Positions 1 to 8,191 of a stretch of 32,136 nt of DNA are shown here, in pieces. The notes under the pieces were generated by a model. The model saw nothing but the letters and a program-made list of their open reading frames with translations, did no database searches and was not told the origin of the DNA. Numbering within the stretch: position 1 is the stretch's first letter; every line of letters starts with the position of its first letter. The translations under genes and the position numbers were made by a program. Origin of the DNA: an uncultured Bacilli bacterium (GTDB lineage Bacteria; Bacillota_I; Bacilli_A; RF39; UBA660); NCBI GenBank assembly GCA_944358795.1, contig CALVRW010000038.1:1-32136 (forward strand), read 5' to 3'.

Positions 1-122
1 TTGTTTCACACTTCCTTCAGCCCCAACATCACTGTTGATGCGTTGTGCTTCCCTAATACTTCGCAGATACCGACGCGTATAGTGGACTTTCACCACCTAG
101 TTATATGCCATGCACGGCACAC
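1..122 (-). mobile_element. Group IIC intron, 5' end (domain I), cut by window edge
   Basis: Read on the minus strand from position 122, the sequence begins GTGTGCCGTGCATGGC and later carries GGTGAAAGTCC and CTGAAGGAAG. These match, in order, the 5' end of bacterial group IIC introns such as the Oceanobacillus iheyensis intron (remembered, not searched): GUGYG 5' boundary, the GUGAGAGUCC-like segment and the CUGAAGGAAGCG segment of domain I. The intron starts directly behind a 13-bp hairpin followed by five T (see 123-157), which is the known insertion preference of class C introns. The reverse transcriptase gene and the 3' splice site would lie beyond position 1, so intactness cannot be judged. 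Confidence 0.85.
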
Positions 123-157
123 AAAAATACGTTCATTGGTATAACAACGAACGTATT
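123..157 (-). terminator. Intrinsic terminator hairpin used as intron target
   Basis: On the minus strand a 13-bp stem (arms 145-157 and 126-138, one G-U pair, 6-nt loop 139-144) is followed by TTTTT at 127-123, and the group IIC intron begins at the next base. It lies about 120 bases after the rnfD stop codon, so it probably ends the rnfCD transcript and also served as the insertion site of the intron. Confidence 0.8.
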
Positions 158-275
158 CAAAAGAAACTTGGTTATTTATCACCTGTACAATACAGACTTA
201 AATATTCATAAAACAAATATTTTTATTTAGTGTGTACTTGACAGGTACTAGTATCAATCAATCCTATCTTTTTTG

Positions 276-1406
276 TTACGTTAACTGAATATTTACTACA
301 CTTGTATCTATCATTTTCTCTTGTTTCATATTTTGAATTCCAATAAAACATGCGATAAATAAAATTAAGAACCAAGCAATTAAAAAGGCAATCACTGATT
401 TGGTAAAATGGAATCTCGCAATTGCTCCAATATAATCAAATACAGAATTAAAAATAGGAAGGATAAGCATTGCAGTTAAAGAACCATCTGTAAGTGGTGT
501 CATATATCGTAATACGACAATCAATACTCCTAAAAATAATCCATATAATACTTGACCAATTGGTGTAACCGGACTTGTTTCATCATAAGCAGCAATAAAG
601 ATACTACCGAAAACGAATGATCCGGAACAGATTTGAAATAACGGATACCATAATGATAAATGACTAAACTCTCCAATCATAAATGTCATACCAAATACAG
701 TTGCAATTGTGACTAAAGGAATACGCCATTTTAATTCCTTTTTTATCGTTAAATAAATTGCAAGAATCGTACAAAGTAAAATACTGGTTGTCCCTACTCC
801 ACCAGGTACAAATCCAAAGATAAAATCTAATAATGATCCATATGGTTTTACTACCGTATGATAGCTACCTAAATCCGGAATTGTACTAGCCATTCCAAGT
901 GGAGTACCTAATTCTACTTCTAGTGGATTTAAATAATCTAACGTTGGAATAAACGATAAAAGATGTAATCCCATGATAAAGACCCAACCAATTAAAACAG
1001 GAGGTAAATAAACTTTACCAAAGAATTTACGTATTAAATATTCAAAAATAATAACAATACCAGCACCTAATACAACAAATAAAAGTGGTGTATAAAGTGG
1101 TAATACTAAAGTATAAATAATTCCTAGATTTAAACTATGAAAATAGTTTATTTTTTTATTTGGTTCTAATAATTGATGTAAGACTAAATCTACTAGTAAA
1201 GACATAATCATTCCTGATAATACAAATAAGATTGGAAAAAATAATCCAGATAGTCCTACTTGTTTTGATAAAAATGGTAATAACCCATTTTTAATAACAG
1301 AAAATATAATTAAGATACAGAGTAAACAAAATAATTGAATGGAACGTTTTTGATTATTTTTTTCACTGATAACATAAGTACCAGTTCCTACTTGAAACTC
1401 CTTCAT
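276..1406 (-). CDS. rnfD: Rnf/Nqr-type electron transport complex subunit D
   Basis: This 376-residue polytopic membrane protein (about nine to ten hydrophobic segments) resembles RnfD/NqrB, the membrane subunit of the ion-pumping ferredoxin:NAD+ oxidoreductase that carries a covalently bound FMN. The GTPL stretch with Thr168 sits where RnfD proteins have their ATPL-type flavinylation site (family knowledge; position inferred). The AAYDETSPVTP segment at 272-282 corresponds to the conserved ATDPVTSP-like motif. Its start overlaps the rnfC stop region by four bases (ATGA type), so the two are translationally coupled. The usual partners G, E, A and B do not follow within the window; instead there is a terminator and a group II intron. 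The alternative is another NqrB-like protein, but the pairing with rnfC argues for Rnf. Confidence 0.9.
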   Translation of the reverse strand: MKEFQVGTGTYVISEKNNQKRSIQLFCLLCILIIFSVIKNGLLPFLSKQVGLSGLFFPILFVLSGMIMSLLVDLVLHQLLEPNKKINYFHSLNLGIIYTLVLPLYTPLLFVVLGAGIVIIFEYLIRKFFGKVYLPPVLIGWVFIMGLHLLSFIPTLDYLNPLEVELGTPLGMASTIPDLGSYHTVVKPYGSLLDFIFGFVPGGVGTTSILLCTILAIYLTIKKELKWRIPLVTIATVFGMTFMIGEFSHLSLWYPLFQICSGSFVFGSIFIAAYDETSPVTPIGQVLYGLFLGVLIVVLRYMTPLTDGSLTAMLILPIFNSVFDYIGAIARFHFTKSVIAFLIAWFLILFIACFIGIQNMKQEKMIDTSVVNIQLT

Positions 1407-2680
1407 TTACTACCCCCTACCTTTTTTTTCGCTTCTTGTACAATATCCCTTACTTTAATTCTCGATGGACATAAATAGGTACATAATCCACAATCAATAC
1501 ATCGATTTGGTTCTAACTGTTTTAATATCTTAGGATGATTTAAGTGTTCTTTCATTAAGATTGGTGATAATCGAACTGGACAATACTCCACACACTTACC
1601 ACAATGAACACATACTTCACTGATCTCTTTTCCAGTATTTTGCTTTAAAACCAATATACAGTTTAAATTTGATGTTACCACCAAATCAGAACTTGGAAGA
1701 GCTCTTCCCATCATTGGCCCACCAGCAATAAATTGAATCTTCTTATCTTTCTTATATCCCCCAATATGTTCAATTACTTCTTCTACTAGCACACCATTTT
1801 TGACTATCACATTCTGTGGCTTTTTTAATGCATCTCCAGTAAATGTTATCATACGTTCTGTTAATGGATGTTGATACTTTAATGCTTGATAAATCGCATA
1901 AATCGTAGAAATATTATTTACAACAATTCCAACTTCCATAGAATTCTGTTGATAACTTACATGTTTCAAATATTGTACTAATTTTTTTTCATATCCTAAT
2001 GTATAAATATCTGGAACCAATACCAATTTTATTTTTAAATAAGTACCAATAAAATTATTAATCGTATGAATTAATTCCGTATTTGTTTTTTTCACAGCAA
2101 TGATTGCTTCCGGTATTTTATTAATCTCCATAATCGCATCAATTGTCTCTAATATTTCTTCACACTTTGAAATTGCTAAAACAGTATCACAAGTAACATA
2201 TGGTTCTGCTTCTACCGCATTAATAATAAGTGTCTTAATTTTTCTTTTCCCACTATATTTAACATAAGTAGGAAATCCAGTTCCCCCAAGTCCAACTACT
2301 CCACACTCTTTTAATAATTCGATAAATTCTTCTTTACTATATTTAGAAAGATTTCGTTTTACTCCTTTATTTACTTGATACTTTTCTTTATAATCATTTT
2401 CTATTACAATACATTTTTCTAATTTTCCATTTTGATAATACTTTTCTTCAAACCCAACTACTGTTCCACTGATACTAGAATGAATTGGAATTCTAAGATT
2501 TCCCTTTCTTCTAGCAATAATACTTCCCTTATATACATAATCACCTTTTTTTACTAACAAAGTGATATTATCATCATCTTGACTAATAAGAGGAATATAA
2601 ACATAAGCAGGTTTATTATAAATACTAGCTTGTACTTTACTAGACATTTTTTTCCACTTATGTAATTTTACACTCAACAT
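1403..2680 (-). CDS. rnfC: Rnf electron transport complex subunit C
   Basis: RnfC is the peripheral subunit of the Rnf complex that handles electrons between NAD(H) and the membrane part through FMN and two [4Fe-4S] clusters. The 425-residue protein shows the glycine-rich GVVGLGGTGFP at 127-136, NAVEAEPYVTCD at 154-165 and two C-x2-C-x2-C-x3-CP ferredoxin motifs, with cysteines at 357/360/363/367 and 394/397/400/404. The N-terminal part (HSSISGTVVG, 68-76) is the barrel-sandwich-like region of RnfC/NqrA. The start at 2680 is supported by AGAGGTGAAAAT directly before ATG. It is the first gene of a two-gene rnfC-rnfD unit with a TATAAT box about 25 bases upstream of the start codon. Confidence 0.93.
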   Translation of the reverse strand: MLSVKLHKWKKMSSKVQASIYNKPAYVYIPLISQDDDNITLLVKKGDYVYKGSIIARRKGNLRIPIHSSISGTVVGFEEKYYQNGKLEKCIVIENDYKEKYQVNKGVKRNLSKYSKEEFIELLKECGVVGLGGTGFPTYVKYSGKRKIKTLIINAVEAEPYVTCDTVLAISKCEEILETIDAIMEINKIPEAIIAVKKTNTELIHTINNFIGTYLKIKLVLVPDIYTLGYEKKLVQYLKHVSYQQNSMEVGIVVNNISTIYAIYQALKYQHPLTERMITFTGDALKKPQNVIVKNGVLVEEVIEHIGGYKKDKKIQFIAGGPMMGRALPSSDLVVTSNLNCILVLKQNTGKEISEVCVHCGKCVEYCPVRLSPILMKEHLNHPKILKQLEPNRCIDCGLCTYLCPSRIKVRDIVQEAKKKVGGSK

Positions 2681-2702
2681 ATTTTCACCTCTTCTTGTTA
2701 AT

Positions 2703-2708
2703 ATTATA
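2703..2708 (-). promoter_or_regulatory. Probable -10 box for rnfCD
   Basis: A perfect TATAAT on the minus strand lies upstream of the rnfC ribosome binding site. The -35 position falls in a T run and has no good match, so only the -10 element is supported. Confidence 0.5.
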
Positions 2709-2830
2709 CCGAGTTTAGACTAAAAAAAAAAGTATTTTTATGTAATTGCTACAATCAAATTTGATTTTAATTTAATAGATTCTTAGTATACTACCAATCT
2801 ATCTTTTTCATTTCTATATCAATAAATGAT

Positions 2831-2860
2831 AAAACCACAACTTGCAAGCAAGTCATGGTT
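2831..2860 (-). terminator. Terminator-like hairpin downstream of the pilin gene
   Basis: On the minus strand the arms 2848-2860 and 2833-2845 pair over 13 bp with two G-U pairs and only two bases between them, followed by TTTT. It lies about 65 bases after the pilin-like gene's stop codon. It probably ends that transcript; hairpins downstream of DGR variable regions also aid retrohoming in some systems, so a second role is possible. Confidence 0.65.
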
Positions 2861-2924
2861 CGTTAACATTATTCTTCTTCTATTTCTTGTTTCACTATTT
2901 CTTCTAAAAGACAATCAATAGCGA

Positions 2925-3059
2925 CTACTCACTAACTAAGACACCACGAGCCGAGCGATCACTGCTCATGACACCGTTGTTATGGGTCGAGCTAAACACA
3001 CCAGAGTTCACACTATTGAGGCAGCGACCACCGCGGTACACCCAAGGGTGGGACGTGTT
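2925..3059 (-). other. Candidate DGR variable region at the 3' end of the pilin-like gene
   Basis: Codons 467-510 end in C (17), T (17) or G (9), and only once in A, in a window where A-ending codons are very common. GC content rises to roughly half in this segment and drops again at both borders. The encoded peptide follows the RGG...SGVF...G...GV-type pattern at the end of C-type-lectin DGR target proteins. DGRs replace template adenines by any base, mostly at AAY codons, which would produce exactly this excess of NNC/NNT codons. No template repeat or DGR reverse transcriptase is seen in the window, so the call is inference. Confidence 0.6.
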
Positions 3060-4457
3060 AGGCATATATCCATAATCATCATACCAATGTATTGCTGTTG
3101 ATACATAAACTTCTTTCGTCGCATCTCCTAATTTACTAATACTATGATTTTCTCTATTTGTATTATATTTATATTGGTCATAATATTTACTATCTGGAGC
3201 ACTTGTAAATCCACTACTTGCTGTATTAAAACTTCCATCTTGGTTTGCACTATTTGCCATTACATTTTCCCAAGCACCTCCACTCATATCAAAGATTCCG
3301 GTAATATTTCCAGTCGTACTTTGATTATAAGTTTCATTTCCTTTACTTCCATAAGCATTCTTACAGGTGCTCGTACTATCTTCACTAGCACTGTCAGCTC
3401 CACATCCTGTTGTATAACTACTATTATTATTTAAGATAACTTCTCCATTTTTTCCATATTTACTATGGCTTAAATATGCGACTGCTCCCCATTCACTATT
3501 TTTCATCATATGGGAATCATAACTACTTAGTCCATAATTACTTCCCATACTTTTAATTATATTAAATAATGAACTTACATTTTGATTTCTTAATGAAGCT
3601 ACATTTGGTTTGATGGTTGGGTTACTTTGACTTCCAGTTAACTCAAATTTTCCTACCCATATCCCTGATAATTCTGTACTTCCAAAGGTAAACGCTGGAT
3701 GCGTTAACCATTCTCCATTTTTTGTACCCGTACTTTTTGGTGTACTCTTACTTTCAAATTCGATTTTAATTTCTTGTGGTTGGGATTCATTTCCTTCGAC
3801 ATTCCATAGTTGATATTTATATCTTGGTATCCATACATAGTAAGCTAAGATATCGGATTCAGTAATTGCTGTACCAGCACTCGCATTTTTATACTTATCT
3901 CTACTCTCATTTGTTACTGCTACGGCATTTGCCCATCTCTTTTGATCGTAATTATACCAATCACCATTGACGTCAGCTTTTACAGTTTTACCATTACTAT
4001 CAAAATCAACTGGTATTAATCCATCTTGAATCACTGGTTTTTCTACATCAGAAGTATTACTTCCTGTAACACAATCTTTTTCTGTTTTCTTACTTTCATC
4101 TATGGTTACTTCTTCTCTACCATAATCTTTTACAACACAGTATCCATTAATCCAAGCGCGTAATTGAGTTTTCATTTCTTTATCAATATCTAGCGTAAAT
4201 TTTGTAGGTTTTGTTCCTTTCATTGGTAAATTACTATTTTCATCATAATGAAAAGGTGGATTGACATTTTTAATTCCTTCGGTTGCAGCTTTCATTTCTC
4301 CAGCTTTAATCACATTGTATCCAGCATCTCTAGCGGCTCCCTTTTTCGCATCGTTTATCACATTCATAATTAATGGTGTCGCGATTAATGCGATAACTGC
4401 AAGTATAACGATAACTGCAAGTAACTCAATTAATGTAAGCCCTTTTTTATTCTTCAT
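2925..4457 (-). CDS. Type IV pilin-like protein with C-terminal FGE/C-type-lectin-like domain, candidate DGR target
   Basis: The 510-residue protein begins MKNKKG followed by LTLIELLAVIVILAVIALI, the class III signal of type IV prepilins: cleavage expected after Gly6 by a prepilin peptidase and methylation of the new N-terminus, with Glu at mature position 5. After a pilin-like part, residues from about 205 (YYVWIPRYKYQLW) to the end resemble the formylglycine-generating-enzyme-like C-type lectin fold, including GGAWENV and RGGRCLNS near the C-terminus. No catalytic function is implied; such folds often serve as ligand-binding surfaces. The last 44 codons differ sharply from the rest of the gene (see the separate entry). 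The start is supported by AGAGGTATTAAT before ATG and by a good promoter. Substrate or ligand is unknown. Confidence 0.85.
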   Translation of the reverse strand: MKNKKGLTLIELLAVIVILAVIALIATPLIMNVINDAKKGAARDAGYNVIKAGEMKAATEGIKNVNPPFHYDENSNLPMKGTKPTKFTLDIDKEMKTQLRAWINGYCVVKDYGREEVTIDESKKTEKDCVTGSNTSDVEKPVIQDGLIPVDFDSNGKTVKADVNGDWYNYDQKRWANAVAVTNESRDKYKNASAGTAITESDILAYYVWIPRYKYQLWNVEGNESQPQEIKIEFESKSTPKSTGTKNGEWLTHPAFTFGSTELSGIWVGKFELTGSQSNPTIKPNVASLRNQNVSSLFNIIKSMGSNYGLSSYDSHMMKNSEWGAVAYLSHSKYGKNGEVILNNNSSYTTGCGADSASEDSTSTCKNAYGSKGNETYNQSTTGNITGIFDMSGGAWENVMANSANQDGSFNTASSGFTSAPDSKYYDQYKYNTNRENHSISKLGDATKEVYVSTAIHWYDDYGYMPNTSHPWVYRGGRCLNSVNSGVFSSTHNNGVMSSDRSARGVLVSE

Positions 4458-4481
4458 ATTAATACCTCTATTCTCTAACTT

Positions 4482-4510
4482 AGTATATCATTTTTTAAGT
4501 ACACTATCAA
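4482..4510 (-). promoter_or_regulatory. Promoter of the pilin-like gene
   Basis: TTGATA (4510-4505) and TATACT (4487-4482) on the minus strand are separated by 17 bases, a good vegetative sigma-A pattern. The predicted start lies some 20 bases before the start codon. Confidence 0.75.
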
Positions 4511-4567
4511 CCTGCTTTTTTCGACATTCTTTTATCTTTGTATGGAATTATCTACTTTTTAACATAG

Positions 4568-4593
4568 AAAAAGGAAAGGAGCGTTCCTTTCCT
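4568..4593 (-). terminator. Terminator of proS
   Basis: A 9-bp stem (AGGAAAGGA / TCCTTTCCT, 4-nt loop) is followed by five T on the minus strand, 12 bases after the proS stop codon. Confidence 0.85.
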
Positions 4594-4604
4594 AATTTAT
4601 TATT

Positions 4605-6305
4605 TTATTTACTATCTTTTTGTAAAAAATCAGAAATTCTATCTAATACATCTTCTGTATTAACTTCTTCTACTTCTTGATTACTTATTTTAAATTCTAC
4701 AACGTTATCTTTTGCTTTTTTTCCTACTGTAATACGAACTGGTACACCAATTAATTCTATATCATTAAATTTAACTCCTGCTCGTTCATCACGATCATCC
4801 AATACAACAGAAATTCCCTTCTCATTACATAAATCATATAATTGATTAGCAAGTGTTACTTGGCTATCATCTTTATCATTGATTAAGACAATTCCTACTT
4901 GGAATGGAGCGATATTACTTGGCCATAAAATTCCTTTTTCTGTACAATTTTGTTCAGCTACTGCCGCCATAATTCTACCAATACCAATTCCATAGCATCC
5001 CATAACTACAGAATGTAATTTATTAGTTTGATCTAGATATTGTAATCCTAAAGAATCAGAATATTTTGTACCTAACTTAAATGTATTTCCTACTTCAATT
5101 CCTTTTTTAAATACTAATTTATGACCACAGTTTGGACAAATATCTCCTTCTTGTACATTCTTAATATCACCTTCATAATCAACTGTAAAATCGCTTATAT
5201 TTACATTTTTATAGTGATGATCTGTTTGATTTGCTCCTACAATAAAATTTTTCATATAACGAATATCTTGGTCCATAACAATTTTACAATCTAAACCAAT
5301 TGGTCCTGCAAATCCTACTTTTGCACTTGTAATACGTTCTACATCTTCAAAAGCAGCAAGTTCTACTTCATTTACTCCTAATAATTTAGAAAGTTTTAAT
5401 TCATTTACATCACGATCTCCTGGTACCATGACCGCAACAAAGTCATCCCCTGCTTTATAAATTAATGTTTTTACAAACTTATCTTTTCCTTCTCCTAAAT
5501 AACTTGAAATTTCTTCTATTGTTCCAGCATTTGGTGTAAATACTAATTCTTTTGGTAATTCTTTTACTTTTTCTTCTTTTTTATCACAGATACATTTACT
5601 TACTTCTAAATTAGATGCATAATCACAATTTTCACATAGTACTAATACATCTTCTCCAATTTCTGTTACTGCTTGAAATTCTTCTGATAACAATCCTCCC
5701 ATTGCTCCAGTATCAGCAGTTACAATTTTATAGTCTAATTTTACACGATCAAAAATTCTTTTATAAGCATCAAACATTAATTGATAACTATGATCCAATC
5801 CTTCTAATGAAGTATCAAAGCTATAAGCATCTTTCATTAAGAATTCTCTTACACGAATTAATCCAAATCTTGGTCTTGCTTCATCACGAAATTTTGTACC
5901 AATTTGATAAATATTAAATGGCATATCTTTATAAGAACGAATTTTTTCTTTTGCTGCCTGTACAAATAATTCTTCATGTGTTGGTCCTAAAGAAAAACTA
6001 CGATTATTTCGATCTTTTAGTGTGAACATACTATTACCAAAATTCTCTCTTCTACCGCTTTTAATATATACTTCTTCTGGAATTAAACATGGCATTAATA
6101 ATTCATTTGCTCCAGCTAAATTCATTTCTTCTCTTACAATTTGTTCAATATTTTTCATAACGCGTAAACCAAGTGGCATCATCATATAAACTCCAGCACT
6201 TGATTTTTTAATAAAACCACCACGTACTAATAAATTACCACTTTTTGAATCTTCATCTTTTACATCCTCACGTAAGGTATAAAAGAAGCTATTTTTTAAT
6301 TTCAT
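4605..6305 (-). CDS. proS: Prolyl-tRNA synthetase
   Basis: This cytosolic class II aminoacyl-tRNA synthetase charges tRNA-Pro with proline. The 566 residues match the bacterial long form: motif 1 region with PLGLRVMKNIEQIV near residue 45, motif 2 with FRDEARPRFGLIRVREF near residues 137-153, an inserted editing domain of the YbaK type at roughly 230-380, and motif 3 with GCYGIGIGR near residue 440. A C-terminal anticodon-binding domain follows (VGIVLINDKD onward). The start is fixed by AAAGGAGGAAGTTT before ATG. It has its own extended -10 promoter just behind mutL and a strong terminator, so it is probably monocistronic. No T-box leader is visible; the space upstream is only 45 bases. Confidence 0.97.
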   Translation of the reverse strand: MKLKNSFFYTLREDVKDEDSKSGNLLVRGGFIKKSSAGVYMMMPLGLRVMKNIEQIVREEMNLAGANELLMPCLIPEEVYIKSGRRENFGNSMFTLKDRNNRSFSLGPTHEELFVQAAKEKIRSYKDMPFNIYQIGTKFRDEARPRFGLIRVREFLMKDAYSFDTSLEGLDHSYQLMFDAYKRIFDRVKLDYKIVTADTGAMGGLLSEEFQAVTEIGEDVLVLCENCDYASNLEVSKCICDKKEEKVKELPKELVFTPNAGTIEEISSYLGEGKDKFVKTLIYKAGDDFVAVMVPGDRDVNELKLSKLLGVNEVELAAFEDVERITSAKVGFAGPIGLDCKIVMDQDIRYMKNFIVGANQTDHHYKNVNISDFTVDYEGDIKNVQEGDICPNCGHKLVFKKGIEVGNTFKLGTKYSDSLGLQYLDQTNKLHSVVMGCYGIGIGRIMAAVAEQNCTEKGILWPSNIAPFQVGIVLINDKDDSQVTLANQLYDLCNEKGISVVLDDRDERAGVKFNDIELIGVPVRITVGKKAKDNVVEFKISNQEVEEVNTEDVLDRISDFLQKDSK

Positions 6306-6333
6306 AAACTTCCTCCTTTATTGTTATAGTTTG

Positions 6334-6342
6334 ATTATACCA
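6334..6342 (-). promoter_or_regulatory. Extended -10 promoter of proS
   Basis: TGGTATAAT on the minus strand is a perfect extended -10 element (TGnTATAAT) about 28 bases before the proS start codon. The -35 position is poor, as usual for this promoter class. Confidence 0.65.
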
Positions 6343-6350
6343 TAATCTTT

Positions 6351-8153
6351 TTAAAATCCACTACGTTTAAATAGTTTTTCAATATCATAATTAGAGTAAA
6401 AAATCGTTGTTGGTCTACCATGAGGACAATGAAATGGATTTTCACAGTTTTTTAAATCAGCAAGTAATGCTTCTGCTTCTTCCATTGTAATAAATTGATT
6501 TGCTTTAATTGCCATTTTACAACTTAACATTGTCGCAACACTCTCATTGAATTTTTCAATAGAAAAATTCTTTTCACAAGTCACAATTAACTCAATAATT
6601 TTACGAATTGCTTTTTCTTCATGATCTTTTGGTAACCACACTGGATGTGCTTTCACGATAATAGAATTTACTCCAAATTCTTCTACATCAAATTTCATAT
6701 TTTTTAATAAATCAAAATGTTCTTTTAATACGATAAATTCATTTGCCGGTAGTTCGATTGTAATCGGAAACATTAAAGGAATCGAATTGGTACTAGGATT
6801 TCCCATTTCTTTTTTATATCGTTCATAATTACAACGTTCTTTTGCCGCATGTTGATCAATCATATACATTCCTAATTCATTTTGACAAATAATATAGGTT
6901 CCATGAACAATTCCAACCGGATACATCAATGGAAAACGTTCTTTTTTTTCTTCTACATCTTCCTTAAAAAGTTCTTCGTTTTCTTGTTCTTTTTTCTCTT
7001 CTACAACAAGACTTTCATTAACCGGTAAATACTCCTCTTCTTGTTCATAAATATTTCCATCTGGATTATCAAAATGAATTGTTAATTCTTCATATTGAGG
7101 TCTAGGTTTCACCTCTTCTGTGGGTCGTACTTCATCCACTTTTTTCTCTTCTACGATATGTGGAATTAACGTTTTGTGCGCTAATTTATCTTTTATCATT
7201 TGACGAATTAATATCATTAATTCTTCTAATTTACTAAATTTAATATCCATTTTAGTTGGATGGATATTAACATCGACTAAACTAGGATCAACCGTAATAT
7301 TGAGTACTACAATCGGGTATCTTGTATCTGGTTTATAAGAATGATAAGCATCATTGATGGTACGATTCAAATCAGCATTTCTTACAACTCTACCATTTAC
7401 TAATGTAATCATACCATTACGATTTGAACGATGTACTTCTGGTAAAGATATATATCCAGAAACTTCATAATCGCTATCTTCTCCTTTTACTTCTACAATT
7501 TTTTTTACAACTTGAATTCCGTATACATCTTTAATTGTTTTTAGTAGGTTTCCAGTTCCATCTGTACTTAATATAACATTTCCATTATTAATTAACGTAA
7601 ATTTAATATTAGTATGTGACAAAGCGATTTTATTGACATAATCCGTAATATTCGCAAGTTCTGTATATAAGCTTTTTAAATGTTTTAAACGAGCTGGTGT
7701 ATTATAGAATAAATTTTTAATGGACATGATGGTTCCTTTTCTCGCATCCCCATTACGAACTTCTTTTAGTACACCACCATTTATTTCTACAATCGTCCCT
7801 ACTTCTCCTGTTGAAGTACGAAGTTCTACTTCACTAACACTGGCAATACTAGCAAGTGCTTCACCACGAAACCCTAACGTTTCAATATGAAATAGATCTT
7901 CTTCTTCACGAATCTTACTAGTCGCATGTCTTCCAAAACAATTAATAGCGTCTTCTTTTTCCATTCCAGTTCCATTATCGGTTACTTTTACTTCTTTCGT
8001 TCCCGCATCAACAAGTTCAATTTTAATTTCTGTACTTCCCGCATCAATACTATTTTCTACTAATTCTTTTACAACTGAACTACAACGTTCTACTACTTCT
8101 CCAGCCGCTATTTTATTTGCTAAAATTTCATCCATTACTTTTATCTTTGGCAT
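6351..8153 (-). CDS. mutL: DNA mismatch repair protein MutL (endonuclease type)
   Basis: MutL couples mismatch recognition by MutS to strand nicking and removal. The N-terminal GHKL ATPase motifs are visible (ELVENSIDAGS, DNGTGM, GFRGEAL). The C-terminal domain carries the metal-dependent endonuclease motif DQHAAKERCNYE near residue 433 and the CPHGRP motif near 576, so this is a nicking-competent MutL as in Gram-positives without MutH. I chose ATG at 8153 because AGAGGTGG lies four bases upstream and the protein then begins MPKIKVMDE, typical for the family; an ATG 18 bases earlier has no such site. mutS is not in the window. An extended -10 box lies directly upstream, overlapping the end of the preceding gene. 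Confidence 0.97.
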   Translation of the reverse strand: MPKIKVMDEILANKIAAGEVVERCSSVVKELVENSIDAGSTEIKIELVDAGTKEVKVTDNGTGMEKEDAINCFGRHATSKIREEEDLFHIETLGFRGEALASIASVSEVELRTSTGEVGTIVEINGGVLKEVRNGDARKGTIMSIKNLFYNTPARLKHLKSLYTELANITDYVNKIALSHTNIKFTLINNGNVILSTDGTGNLLKTIKDVYGIQVVKKIVEVKGEDSDYEVSGYISLPEVHRSNRNGMITLVNGRVVRNADLNRTINDAYHSYKPDTRYPIVVLNITVDPSLVDVNIHPTKMDIKFSKLEELMILIRQMIKDKLAHKTLIPHIVEEKKVDEVRPTEEVKPRPQYEELTIHFDNPDGNIYEQEEEYLPVNESLVVEEKKEQENEELFKEDVEEKKERFPLMYPVGIVHGTYIICQNELGMYMIDQHAAKERCNYERYKKEMGNPSTNSIPLMFPITIELPANEFIVLKEHFDLLKNMKFDVEEFGVNSIIVKAHPVWLPKDHEEKAIRKIIELIVTCEKNFSIEKFNESVATMLSCKMAIKANQFITMEEAEALLADLKNCENPFHCPHGRPTTIFYSNYDIEKLFKRSGF

Positions 8154-8182
8154 ACATCCACCTCTAATCATTCATATTACTT

Positions 8183-8191
8183 ATTATATCA
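8183..8191 (-). promoter_or_regulatory. Extended -10 promoter of mutL
   Basis: TGATATAAT on the minus strand, overlapping the stop codon of the upstream HExxH gene, fits the extended -10 consensus. No good -35 is present. It would allow mutL to be transcribed separately from the upstream pair. Confidence 0.5.

Noticed and set aside
1-122. Reverse transcriptase of the intron as the missing DGR enzyme
   Set aside because: The RNA features are those of a group IIC intron, which encodes a different reverse transcriptase class; DGR enzymes are not part of such introns.
181-246. Imperfect inverted repeat ACCTGTACAATACA / TGTACTTGACAGGT as ends of a small mobile element
   Set aside because: Only the outer bases pair well and nothing element-like lies between them.
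238-267. TTGACA at 238-243 with a TCCTAT-like box as a plus-strand promoter
   Set aside because: The -10 match is poor and no plus-strand gene follows; the region lies downstream of rnfD on the other strand.
3144-3434. Plus-strand open frame over the pilin-like gene
   Set aside because: Low-complexity Ser/Thr/Ile product, no ribosome binding site; it is the antisense of a well-supported gene.
2925-4457. Formylglycine-generating enzyme activity of the C-terminal domain
   Set aside because: Only fold-level resemblance is visible; the catalytic cysteine arrangement of true sulfatase-modifying enzymes is not seen, and the tail looks diversified.
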